Shown here: positions 9,189 to 16,329 of the stretch, in pieces
How positions within the stretch are numbered: position 1 is the first letter of the stretch
How the letters are laid out: each line of letters starts with the position of its first letter
NCBI GenBank assembly: GCA_030426805.1
Contig: JAUHXU010000006.1
Span: 325,716 to 389,715 of the forward strand
Reading direction: 5' to 3'
Origin: a bacterium
Lineage (GTDB): Bacteria > Planctomycetota > JAFGQW01
Length of the DNA: 64,000 nt
Notes under the pieces: generated by a model
Told to the model about the DNA's origin: nothing
The model's database searches: none
What the model saw: the letters and a program-made list of their open reading frames with translations, nothing else
Position numbers and translations under genes: made by a program

Positions 9189-9967
9189 CCCGCCTGCCTC
9201 TCGTCCGCGGTTCGCCACGGTTGCATCGCGTAGACGTCGTCGGGCGGCGACGCGGGGTGGCGGCGCAGCACGCACGTGCGGAACCAGAACGCGAGCGTCT
9301 GCGCGAGGGCGCCGACGATCACGTCGGGCCGGGCGATCGACGGCGTGCCATGCGTGCGACGGCGCATCGGGCACGGCACCTCGGCGAGGTCGAGACCCAT
9401 GTAGCGCGCCTTCACGAGCATCTCGACGTGGTTGAACACTCCGTCGGACTCGACCGACAGGTAGGGGTGCAGCGAGCGGCGGAAGAGTTTGATCCAGCCG
9501 ACGTCGCGCACGCGCACGCCGAACAGCACGCGGATCAGCGTGCGGTAGATGCGCGAGCCCCACAGCATCCGCCACGTGTAGCCGGGGCGTTGCGGCCGGT
9601 AGCCGCAGACGATGTCGGCGACGCGCGCGGCGCCGGCGAACGCGGCGAACTCCTCGTCGGTGAGCGGGTTGTCGCACGGCACGCCGATCACGAGGTCGCG
9701 CGTCGCCGCGTCGAACCCCGTGCGCTTCGTCGCGCCGGAGCCGCGATTCGTCTCGTGGTGGATCACGCGGATCGGAACCGGGCAGCGCTCCGCGGCCTCC
9801 TCGGCGACGGCGCGCGTGCGGTCACGGCTCGCGTCGTCGACGAAGACGATCTCGTGGTCGCCCGGCAGTTGTGCGAGCGCGCGCCCGGTCGCATCGATCA
9901 CGTCCGCGACGAGCGGCTCCTCGTCATAGGCCATCAGAACGACCGAGATGCCGGGGTCGGGGCGCAT
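9185..9967 (-). CDS. GT2-family glycosyltransferase
   Basis: This is a protein of 260 residues. It opens with the GT-A entry strand 'ISVVLMAYDEE', then 'EIVFVDDASRDRT' (nucleotide-sugar binding Asp residues) and later 'GYRPQR' and 'GWIKLFRR', as in DPM1/GtrB-like lipid-linked sugar transferases. No C-terminal membrane helices are obvious, so it is probably a peripheral enzyme. Its ATG overlaps the TGA of the upstream acyltransferase by one base (TGATG) and its own stop overlaps the next start, so translation is coupled along the operon. The donor sugar and acceptor are unknown. Confidence 0.85.
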   Translation of the reverse strand: MRPDPGISVVLMAYDEEPLVADVIDATGRALAQLPGDHEIVFVDDASRDRTRAVAEEAAERCPVPIRVIHHETNRGSGATKRTGFDAATRDLVIGVPCDNPLTDEEFAAFAGAARVADIVCGYRPQRPGYTWRMLWGSRIYRTLIRVLFGVRVRDVGWIKLFRRSLHPYLSVESDGVFNHVEMLVKARYMGLDLAEVPCPMRRRTHGTPSIARPDVIVGALAQTLAFWFRTCVLRRHPASPPDDVYAMQPWRTADERQAG

Positions 9968-10620
9968 CACGCATCCTCCCCGAGCAGGTGGGCGTACGGC
10001 TTGCCGCCCGGGTGGATGCCGGTGCCGCACTCGAGGTCGTGGATGGACTTGACGACCCGCGCCGGGTTGCCGAACGCGACCATGTTGTCCGGCACGTCGC
10101 GCGTGACGACCGAGCCGGCCGCGACGAGTGCATTCTCGCCGACGTGCACGCGCGGCAGGACGATCACGCCGGAGCCGATCCGCGCGCCGCGGTGGATCGT
10201 CGGGCCCTCCATGCACTCGCGCGAGTGCGGGCAGCCGGGGTGGATGTCGTTGGAGAAGATCACGCCGGACGCGAGGGTCACGCCGTCCTCGATCGTCGAG
10301 TGCTGGCTGATCACGCAGTTCAGCCGGATCGTCACGTCGTTGCCGATCCGGCAGCCGAAGTCGACGTTGGAGTGGCTCCAGACGCCGACGCGGTCGCCGA
10401 GGATCACCTCTTCGCGGATGATCGTGCCGTGGCCGGTCTCGAAGTCGTCGCCGATCCGGCTGCCGCCGTAGACGACGGTGCCCGAGCGCACGCGCGCGTT
10501 GCGGCCGATGATCAGCGTGTGGTCGTCGATCGGTCGGCCGGTGCGGTAACCGAGGTGCACGCCCGGGTCGAGGTCGTGCCCGTCGCCGAGGACCACGCCG
10601 TCGCCGATGATCGGTTGCAT
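9967..10620 (-). CDS. Left-handed beta-helix (hexapeptide) acyltransferase
   Basis: This is a protein of 217 residues made mostly of isoleucine-patch hexapeptide repeats ('IGDGVVLGDG', 'IGNDVTIRL', 'IEDGVTLASG', 'IGSGVIVLPRVHVGENALV'), ending in the 'GNPARVVKSI' block common to WbpD/WlbB-type N-acetyltransferases. A His in 'NDIHPGCPHSREC' fits the usual catalytic loop. It probably acetylates or formylates an amino sugar made with the downstream Gfo/Idh/MocA oxidoreductase. It lies 4 bp after the speD stop, within one operon. Confidence 0.8.
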   Translation of the reverse strand: MQPIIGDGVVLGDGHDLDPGVHLGYRTGRPIDDHTLIIGRNARVRSGTVVYGGSRIGDDFETGHGTIIREEVILGDRVGVWSHSNVDFGCRIGNDVTIRLNCVISQHSTIEDGVTLASGVIFSNDIHPGCPHSRECMEGPTIHRGARIGSGVIVLPRVHVGENALVAAGSVVTRDVPDNMVAFGNPARVVKSIHDLECGTGIHPGGKPYAHLLGEDA

Positions 10621-10624
10621 CCCG

Positions 10625-11059
10625 CTACTCCCGTGGGTCGACGAGGTTGTCGACCGGGAAGCGGCGGCCGCGCACGAGTACTTGCGGCTCGACCTCCTCG
10701 AGATCGAAGCAGTCGCGGAATCGCGCGACGACCACCTCGGTGTCGAACTCGCGGCACGAGTAGCAGTCCATGCTGAGGAAGCGCTTGTACGGGTAGGTGT
10801 GGACGCTGATGTGCGACTCGAGCAGGAAGATGAAGCCCGAGATGCCGGCCACGTCGGCTTCGGTGATCCGGATCAGGTGCGGCGCACCGATCTTGTTCAT
10901 CCCGATCTCGCCGGGCAGCGCTTCGAGGATGTCGAAGAGGCGGGTCAGGTCGGCGAGCTTCTCCGGATCGCCGCCGTAGCCGTCCAATGTGAGATGGAGG
11001 CCGTAGTTTCGAGTGGGCACGGAATGCGCCGTGACCGGCTCCGGTACGGATGCCGTCAT
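10625..11059 (-). CDS. speD: S-adenosylmethionine decarboxylase (SpeD type)
   Basis: This is a protein of 144 residues, the usual size of bacterial class 1B AdoMetDC proenzymes. The self-cleavage site is 'LLESHISVHTYP': cleavage between Glu81 and Ser82 would make the pyruvoyl group. The conserved downstream Cys is in 'MDCYSC'. It decarboxylates AdoMet to supply aminopropyl groups for spermidine-type polyamines. I start it at the ATG at 11059, which follows a GGGGTG stretch; upstream codons are Arg-rich and look non-coding. No spermidine synthase is in the window. It is the first gene of an operon otherwise made of sugar-modifying enzymes, which is unusual. Confidence 0.9.
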   Translation of the reverse strand: MTASVPEPVTAHSVPTRNYGLHLTLDGYGGDPEKLADLTRLFDILEALPGEIGMNKIGAPHLIRITEADVAGISGFIFLLESHISVHTYPYKRFLSMDCYSCREFDTEVVVARFRDCFDLEEVEPQVLVRGRRFPVDNLVDPRE

Positions 11060-11268
11060 CGTGATCACCCCACGAGTCGTGTACCCCGGCGCCCATGACG
11101 AGGCGGGCGCGCTCTTCAAACCACCATGAGACCGATCGGCATTCGACCGGCCCCGCTCCAGCATAGCAGAGATCTCGCCCGAGCGTGGTCGGCCGGCTCG
11201 CCGCACGGTGCAACGGCCCAACGCCCGATCCGTCGCATTTCGAGAGCGCGAGCGGGATGACCGTCGGC

Positions 11269-11274
11269 TATACT
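11269..11274 (+). promoter_or_regulatory. -10-like TATACT just upstream of the lipoate operon
   Basis: TATACT lies 8 nt before the ATG at 11283 and no Shine-Dalgarno sequence precedes that ATG. If used as a -10 element, transcription would begin at or next to the start codon, giving a leaderless mRNA for the first gene of the lipoate operon. There is no good -35 match 16 to 18 nt upstream. Confidence 0.35.
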
Positions 11275-11282
11275 CGGCCGCC

Positions 11283-11714
11283 ATGTCGCACAACATTCCG
11301 CCGGATCGGCACTACGACGGCGAGCGTCACCTGTGGGCGCACGCAACCGATGGAGCGCGGGTCGTCGTCGGGATCGACGCGCTCGGGCTCGAGTCGCTGG
11401 GGGACCTCGCGTACGTGAAACTCGTCGAACCGGGCACGCCGGTGAAGCGGGGCGACGCGATCGGCACGCTCGAGGCGGCAAAGATGACGAGCCCGGTCGT
11501 CGCACCGGCGAGCGGGGTGGTCGCGGCGCGCAACGATGCGGCGTTGCGCGACCCGTCGATCGTCAACCGAGACCCCTACGGCGACGGCTGGCTCGTCGCG
11601 ATCGACGCGACCGATTGGGCCGCCGACGCGGATCACCTCGTGCACGGCGACGCGATCGGACCGTGGGTCGACGCCGAGGTCGAGCGCTACCGCACCGAGG
11701 GGTGGCTCGAGTGA
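11283..11714 (+). CDS. GcvH-like lipoyl (or biotinyl) carrier protein, LbpA-type candidate 1
   Basis: This is a 143-residue protein with a GcvH fold pattern throughout: 'LESLGDLAYVKLVEPG', 'VKRGDAIGTLEAAK' and 'VNRDPYGDGWLVAID' align with the glycine cleavage H protein. The modified lysine would be Lys67. Its context, however, is 'LEAAKMTSPVVAPASGVV', which resembles the biotin-carrier EAMKM motif more than the GcvH ESVKA motif. No glycine cleavage P or T protein is nearby. Its stop overlaps the GTG start of a lipoate ligase (GTGA), so it is most likely the dedicated substrate of that ligase and of the radical-SAM pair behind it. A role as a sulfur-pathway LbpA is inferred. Confidence 0.7.
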   Translation: MSHNIPPDRHYDGERHLWAHATDGARVVVGIDALGLESLGDLAYVKLVEPGTPVKRGDAIGTLEAAKMTSPVVAPASGVVAARNDAALRDPSIVNRDPYGDGWLVAIDATDWAADADHLVHGDAIGPWVDAEVERYRTEGWLE

Positions 11715-12820
11715 TCGACCGCGGTGCTCCGGTGTGGCGGCGGATCGACGACGATCGTGTGACCGCTGCGGCCGGCCTCGCGGTGGACGAGACACTCGCG
11801 CGGGGCGCGGAGCGAATGCCGACGCTCCGGCTCTACACGTATGCGTCGCATTGCGCGCTCGTCGGTCGGTTCCAGGCGGTCGAGCACGAGGTCGACGTGT
11901 CCGCGTGCGTGCGCCGCGGCGTCGCGATCAACCGGCGACCGACCGGCGGCGGCGCGATCCTGATGGGCGCGGATCAACTCGGCGTCGCGCTCGCGTGCGC
12001 CGCGGCGGATGGTGATCGACCGGTCCACGCGCGCGATGCGATGCGTCGGTTCTCGACCGGCGTCGTCGCGGGGCTCGCGGCACTCGGGGTCGACGCGTCG
12101 TTTCGCGGCAAGAACGACGTCGCGGTCGGCGGCCGAAAGGTCGCCGGGCTCGGGCTGTGCCGCCCGGCGCGTGGCGGGCTCCTGTTCCACGCGTCGATCC
12201 TCGTCGACCTCGACGTGCCGCTGATGCTCGACGTCCTGCGGACCCCGTTTGCCGCGATCACCGCGCGCGAGGTCGCGCTCGTCGAACGACGGATCACGAC
12301 GGTGCGGCGCGAGCGCGGCGACGCGGTTTCCGTCAATGCGGTGCGCGATGCGATCGCCGCCGGCTTTGCCGACGCGTTCGGCGTTCGTCTCGAGCCGGGC
12401 GCGATGGACGCCGCCGAGCGCGATGCGGCGGCAGCGGTCGAACGCGAACGCTACGCGACCGACGCGTGGGTCGACCAGCGCACCGACGTGTCCGACGGTG
12501 TCGGTCATGCATCGGTCCGCACGGCGTCGGGCACGATCGCGGTTCGGCTCGCGTCGGCGGGGCGGTTGGCGAAGGCGGTTCACATCGACGGCGATTTCGT
12601 CGCGCACGATTCGGCGATCGCCGACCTCGAGGGGCGGCTTCGCTGGCACCCCCTCGAACGCGATGCCCTCGTCCGCACGGTCGACGCGGTTCACGCGCAG
12701 TGGGGCGCGGACCTGAGCGGCGTCCCGGCCGAGGCGCTCGTCGACGCGGTCCTCGCTGCGGCCGAATCGTCGGCCCCGTCGACCTACGGCTGTTTCGTCA
12801 ACCCGGAGGGCGTGCGATGA
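11711..12820 (+). CDS. Two-domain lipoate-protein ligase, sLpl(AB)-like
   Basis: This is a protein of 369 residues. The large LplA domain shows 'RRPTGGGAIL' (75-84) and 'KNDVAVGGRK' (134-143), with Lys143 at the position of the catalytic lysine that binds lipoyl-AMP. After residue ~270 a second small domain follows ('LAKAVHIDGDFV'), as in ligases where LplA and LplB are joined. The family transfers lipoate, or octanoate as precursor, to a carrier lysine. The start is GTG at 11711, overlapping the carrier's stop; the radical-SAM gene behind begins by an ATGA overlap. This matches the sLpl(AB) genes accompanying LipS1/LipS2 and LbpA in sulfur oxidizers. A plain LplA salvage role is the alternative. 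Confidence 0.8.
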   Translation: MIDRGAPVWRRIDDDRVTAAAGLAVDETLARGAERMPTLRLYTYASHCALVGRFQAVEHEVDVSACVRRGVAINRRPTGGGAILMGADQLGVALACAAADGDRPVHARDAMRRFSTGVVAGLAALGVDASFRGKNDVAVGGRKVAGLGLCRPARGGLLFHASILVDLDVPLMLDVLRTPFAAITAREVALVERRITTVRRERGDAVSVNAVRDAIAAGFADAFGVRLEPGAMDAAERDAAAAVERERYATDAWVDQRTDVSDGVGHASVRTASGTIAVRLASAGRLAKAVHIDGDFVAHDSAIADLEGRLRWHPLERDALVRTVDAVHAQWGADLSGVPAEALVDAVLAAAESSAPSTYGCFVNPEGVR

Positions 12821-13761
12821 CCGCCGTCGTCGACCCCGCGTGCCTGCGTGCGCGCCGCGAGCGCTTCGGCGACGCGATCCGCTTCCACGCGCCGGGGCTC
12901 AAGCGCTACTGCACGTCGGAGTATGCCGAGCACGACTCGAAGGCGTTCGTCTCGGTGAGTCTGACCGGCGCGCGGTGTGCGCTGTCGTGCGAGCACTGCA
13001 AGATGAACGTGCTGCACGGGATGACCGACCTGTCGGGCTTCGACGGCACGCTGTTCGAGTTGTGCGAGCGGCTCGCGGCGCGCGGCACGCGCGGGATCCT
13101 CGTCTCCGGCGGCAGCGACCCGCAGGGGCGCGTCCCGCTGCTGCGCCACATCGACGACCTCGTGCGCGTCCGCCGGGAACTGGGGCTGACGATTCGCGTG
13201 CACCCGGGGCTCCCCGACGACGAGACGTGCGCCGGGCTCGCGCGGGTCGGCATCGACGGCGCGATGGTCGACGTGATCGGACATGGCGACACGATCCGCG
13301 ACGTCTATCACCTCGACCACACGCCGGACGACTACGAGGCGGTGCTCGCATCGCTCGAGCGCCACGGCGTCCCGACGGTGCCGCACATCATCCTCGGGCT
13401 TCACTTCGGGCGGATGCTCGGTGAGGATCACGCGCTCGAGATGATCGCGCGCCATCCGCCGAAGCTGCTCGTGCTCGTGATTCTGATGCCGCTGGGCGGC
13501 ACACCGATGGCGGGCGTTTCGGCGCCGTCGCTCGAGGAGATCGGCGCGTTCTTCGAGCGCGCCCGGCTCGCGATGCCCGACACGCCGGTGATGCTCGGGT
13601 GTGCGCGCCCGATCGGCGACGTGAAGGGCGACATCGACCGGCTCGCGATCGACGCGGGCCTCAACGGCATCGCGTATCCCGCGGACGGGACCGTGCAATA
13701 CGCGCGGGATCGTGGACTGGTGCCGACGTTCGTGGACGCCTGTTGCGGCGTCGAGTGGTGA
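12817..13761 (+). CDS. Radical-SAM protein, LipS1/LipS2-type lipoyl synthase component
   Basis: This is a protein of 314 residues. The radical-SAM cluster ligands are Cys54, Cys58 and Cys61 in 'CALSCEHCK', followed by the SAM-binding 'VSGGSDPQG' and a barrel of alternating strands and helices. A Cys pair near the C-terminus ('DACCGVEW') may ligate an auxiliary cluster. The protein resembles the biotin-synthase-related families to which archaeal and bacterial LipS1 and LipS2 belong; together those two insert both sulfur atoms into a bound octanoyl group. I cannot tell from sequence alone which of the two this is. It is coupled to the ligase (ATGA overlap) and followed by the second radical-SAM gene, as expected for a lipoate assembly operon. 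Confidence 0.75.
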   Translation: MTAVVDPACLRARRERFGDAIRFHAPGLKRYCTSEYAEHDSKAFVSVSLTGARCALSCEHCKMNVLHGMTDLSGFDGTLFELCERLAARGTRGILVSGGSDPQGRVPLLRHIDDLVRVRRELGLTIRVHPGLPDDETCAGLARVGIDGAMVDVIGHGDTIRDVYHLDHTPDDYEAVLASLERHGVPTVPHIILGLHFGRMLGEDHALEMIARHPPKLLVLVILMPLGGTPMAGVSAPSLEEIGAFFERARLAMPDTPVMLGCARPIGDVKGDIDRLAIDAGLNGIAYPADGTVQYARDRGLVPTFVDACCGVEW

Positions 13762-13789
13762 TTCGGGGACGACAGGAGGCGATCGAGCC

Positions 13790-14881
13790 GTGGCGAAGGT
13801 GACGATTCCCGCGCGCGAGCAGGCGCAGCACTACCAGATCAGTCCGGAGTGGGTTCGGATCAGCACGGCGGCGGCGATCGAGCTCGGGCTCGCGCCGGGG
13901 CGCATCCACGGGTGCAACTGCGGCTGCATCAACCTGCTGCAGAACTACCCCGAGGGGTGCTACGCGAACTGCACCTATTGCGGTCTCGCGCGGGAGCGCC
14001 CCGGCGACCCCGAGGCGAACTCGTTCATCCGCGTCGCGTGGCCACTCTATCGGACCGATCTCGTCGCCGAGAAGATCGCAGAGAAGGAGGCGTCGGGCGG
14101 CGTCGGACGCGTCTGTATCGCGCAGGTGCAGGATCACCGCGCCTACGACGACTTGCTCGACATGACGCGGCGGGTCCATCGCGCGGCGCCGGCGGTGCCG
14201 ATCTCGGCGCTCGTCAGCACGACGACGCTGACCGAGGCGCGGCTCCCGGCGATCAAGGAGGCGGGCGCCGACATCGTCGGGGTCGGCCTCGATGCGGCGT
14301 CGAAAGACGTGTTCGACCGCACGCGCGGCAAGGGCGCGAAGGGGCCGCACGATTGGGATCAGCACTTCCGGATCGTGCGCGCCGCGCGCGAGCTGTTCGG
14401 TCCGTGGAAGGTCAACTGCCACGTGATCGTCGGGCTCGGCGAGACCGATCGCGAGCTGGTCGACCTCTTCTATCTGCTGCACGGCGAGCAGATCGCCGCG
14501 TATCTGTTCTCGTTCAACCCGGAGCCCGGCACCGCGATGCAGGACGTCGAGCGCGTGCCGATTCATCGCACGCGGCGGATCCAGCTCGTGAAGCACCTGA
14601 TCGAGCAGAAGGGGCTCGCGCGCGATGCGATCGCGTTCGACGCGGGCGGCACGATCGCGCACATCGACTCGCCCGACGCCGCGGCCGCGCTCGAGACCGG
14701 GGTGCCGTTCATGACGAACGGTTGCCCGGACCGCGCGGGCAAGCTCGCGTGCAACCGGCCGTACGGCTCGTATCGGCCCGGCGAAGCGTTTCGCGACTAC
14801 CCGTTCGTCCCGTCGGCCGACGACGTGGCGACGATCCGCGGCGAGACGCGGCTCGACGAGGTCCATGGCTGCGGCGGGTAG
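13790..14881 (+). CDS. Radical-SAM protein, partner LipS1/LipS2-type lipoyl synthase component
   Basis: This is a protein of 363 residues. The cluster motif is Cys57, Cys61 and Cys64 in 'CYANCTYCG'. An extra Cys-rich stretch just before it ('GCNCGCINLL', Cys42/44/46) and Cys312 and Cys321 ('GCPDRAGKLACNRPYG') are good auxiliary Fe-S ligands, as a sulfur-inserting enzyme needs a sacrificial cluster. The start is GTG at 13790, preceded by AGGAGG at 13775-13780; the frame is open further upstream but without a better start. With the gene at 12817 it gives the two radical-SAM subunits of the LipS1+LipS2 lipoyl synthase. Biotin-synthase-like activity is the alternative, made less likely by the ligase and carrier genes in front. 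Confidence 0.75.
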   Translation: MAKVTIPAREQAQHYQISPEWVRISTAAAIELGLAPGRIHGCNCGCINLLQNYPEGCYANCTYCGLARERPGDPEANSFIRVAWPLYRTDLVAEKIAEKEASGGVGRVCIAQVQDHRAYDDLLDMTRRVHRAAPAVPISALVSTTTLTEARLPAIKEAGADIVGVGLDAASKDVFDRTRGKGAKGPHDWDQHFRIVRAARELFGPWKVNCHVIVGLGETDRELVDLFYLLHGEQIAAYLFSFNPEPGTAMQDVERVPIHRTRRIQLVKHLIEQKGLARDAIAFDAGGTIAHIDSPDAAAALETGVPFMTNGCPDRAGKLACNRPYGSYRPGEAFRDYPFVPSADDVATIRGETRLDEVHGCGG

Positions 14882-16022
14882 CGGACGACTCCGCGACTAC
14901 CTCGACGACCCGTTCCTCGGCGGTCTCTACCGAGCGATACGCCGCGCCGGTCCGCTCCGTTCGATCTCGGTCGACCTGACGAACGCGTGCAACATCCGGT
15001 GCACCGGTTGCTACTTCTTCAGCGAGGGGATGGACGCACACCGAGCGGACGACGATGCCGCGTTCGACGGGTTCGTCGAGCGGGAGTGCGCGCGCGGCAC
15101 GAACTTCGTCACGGTCGTCGGCGGCGAGCCGTCGCTCGCGCTCGACCGGCTGCGCGTGCTCTACGATCGATTCCGGATCAACGTCGCGACCAACGGCATC
15201 CGGCGCATTCCGGTCGACGGCTTCGAGCGACTGCCGATCGGCGTTTCCGTGTGGGGCGACGTCGCGACGGATCGCGAGCTGCGCGGCGGCGGGCGGGTCG
15301 ACGTGTTCGAGCGTGCGCTCGCGAACTACCGCGACGACGACCGGGCGTTCTTCTATTACACGGTCGCGCCGGGCCACGCCGATCAGGTCGAGCGCGTCGT
15401 CGAGCGCTGTGTCGACAACGGCAATCGCGTGCTGTTCAACTTCTACAGCGATCTCGCGCGCACCGGCGGTGCATTCGACGCCGGCGGCGGCTTCGGCACG
15501 GTGCGTGACGCGATCGAGCGTTCGATCGAGCGATGGCCCGATCGGATCTGGACGACGGCCTACCTCGCACACGTCGTGACGACCGGGGAACTCGACGGCC
15601 GACGGTGGGGCCACGCGACGTGCACGAGCGTCACCGCCGACCACCCGATCAACCGGGACCGCATCGGGAACGGCAACCCGTTCAACCCGCACTTCCGCGC
15701 CTACAACGCCGACTTCACGACGACGCGGCGCTGCTGCACCGGCGTCGACCGCGACTGCGACACGTGCTTCGATACGTGGGAGCACTTCTCGTGGATCACG
15801 CTGAACTTACGAGCCCACCTCGCCACCCGCGACGCGTTCACGAACTGGCTCACGACGACGTGGCTCTTCTACCGCATCAACCGCCTCGTCGACGCCGACG
15901 AGAAGACGCTGCGCGAGGTCCACCGCCGCACGCGCCTGAGCTGCACGCCTCCGCCTCAGGCTCCGAGCTCTCCTGGGGGGCTCCCCTCCGAACCCGCCAC
16001 CGCCGACGCCGGCCCTCCGTAG
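14865..16022 (+). CDS. Third radical-SAM protein of the lipoate operon, function unknown
   Basis: This is a protein of 385 residues. The radical-SAM ligands are Cys42, Cys46 and Cys49 ('CNIRCTGCY') and the SAM motif is GGEP at 86-89. A second Cys group at 290, 291, 298 and 301 ('RRCCTGVDRDCDTC') suggests an auxiliary or SPASM-like cluster. The ATG at 14865 overlaps the preceding gene by 17 bp, so it is made with the LipS-type pair. It is not needed in the known LipS1/LipS2 reaction; it could act on the carrier, on a peptide, or on a membrane lipid. From residue ~362 the sequence is Pro/Ala/Ser-rich and encoded inside one arm of a large palindrome, so the native C-terminus has probably been replaced. 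Confidence 0.8.
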   Translation: MAAAGSGRLRDYLDDPFLGGLYRAIRRAGPLRSISVDLTNACNIRCTGCYFFSEGMDAHRADDDAAFDGFVERECARGTNFVTVVGGEPSLALDRLRVLYDRFRINVATNGIRRIPVDGFERLPIGVSVWGDVATDRELRGGGRVDVFERALANYRDDDRAFFYYTVAPGHADQVERVVERCVDNGNRVLFNFYSDLARTGGAFDAGGGFGTVRDAIERSIERWPDRIWTTAYLAHVVTTGELDGRRWGHATCTSVTADHPINRDRIGNGNPFNPHFRAYNADFTTTRRCCTGVDRDCDTCFDTWEHFSWITLNLRAHLATRDAFTNWLTTTWLFYRINRLVDADEKTLREVHRRTRLSCTPPPQAPSSPGGLPSEPATADAGPP

Positions 16023-16316
16023 TGTGCGGCCGACGCCGACGGCGACGGGCTCTCCGGGGAGTGGGGGCCTCGCTTTTTGAGGCGCTTCACCTCCAGATTT
16101 GTCCCTCAACGCTGCCATTTTCGCGTTTGAAGCGCTTCAAACCAGAATATGTCAGCGTTGGGGGACAAAATCCAATGTGAAGCGCGCTAGCACAATCCTG
16201 CCTTCTCCCCGAAGAGCCCGTCGCCGTCGGCGTCGGCCGCACCCCGCAAGTGCCGGCGTCGGCGGTGGCGGGCGCGGAGGGGAGGTCCCCCGGAGAGCTC
16301 GGAGCCCGAGGCCGAG
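15949..16316. repeat. ~370-bp imperfect palindrome filling the convergent intergenic region
   Basis: The left arm (about 15949-16061) and right arm (about 16205-16316) are inverted copies: for example CTCCGAGCTCTCC at 15961 pairs with its mirror near 16288-16305, and GGCCGACGCCGACGGCGACG near 16029-16048 with its mirror near 16219-16239. All pairs share one centre at about 16133.5, the centre of the inner repeat at 16096-16172. The region between the stops at 16022 and 16330 therefore contains no gene but one long, nearly continuous inverted repeat. The left arm also encodes the last ~24 residues of the upstream radical-SAM protein. It could form a long hairpin in both converging transcripts. 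Confidence 0.8.
16096..16172. repeat. 77-bp imperfect palindromic repeat, copy 2
   Basis: This is the same core as at 2193-2216 (GTTTGAAGCGCTTCAAAC, here 16125-16142) with arms reading TTTGTCCCTCAACGCTG and, on the other side, CAGCGTTGGGGGACAAAA. It is the centre of the larger 15949-16316 palindrome. The flanking GAAGCGCGCTAG resembles GAAGCACGGGCTA beside copy 1, so the repeat unit extends somewhat further on that side. Confidence 0.75.
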
Positions 16317-16329
16317 GCTCGTGGGGCTG

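Noticed and set aside
11283..11714. Calling this gene gcvH of the glycine cleavage system
   Set aside because: No gcvT or gcvP is nearby, the lysine motif is not ESVKA, and it is coupled to a lipoate ligase and two radical-SAM genes.
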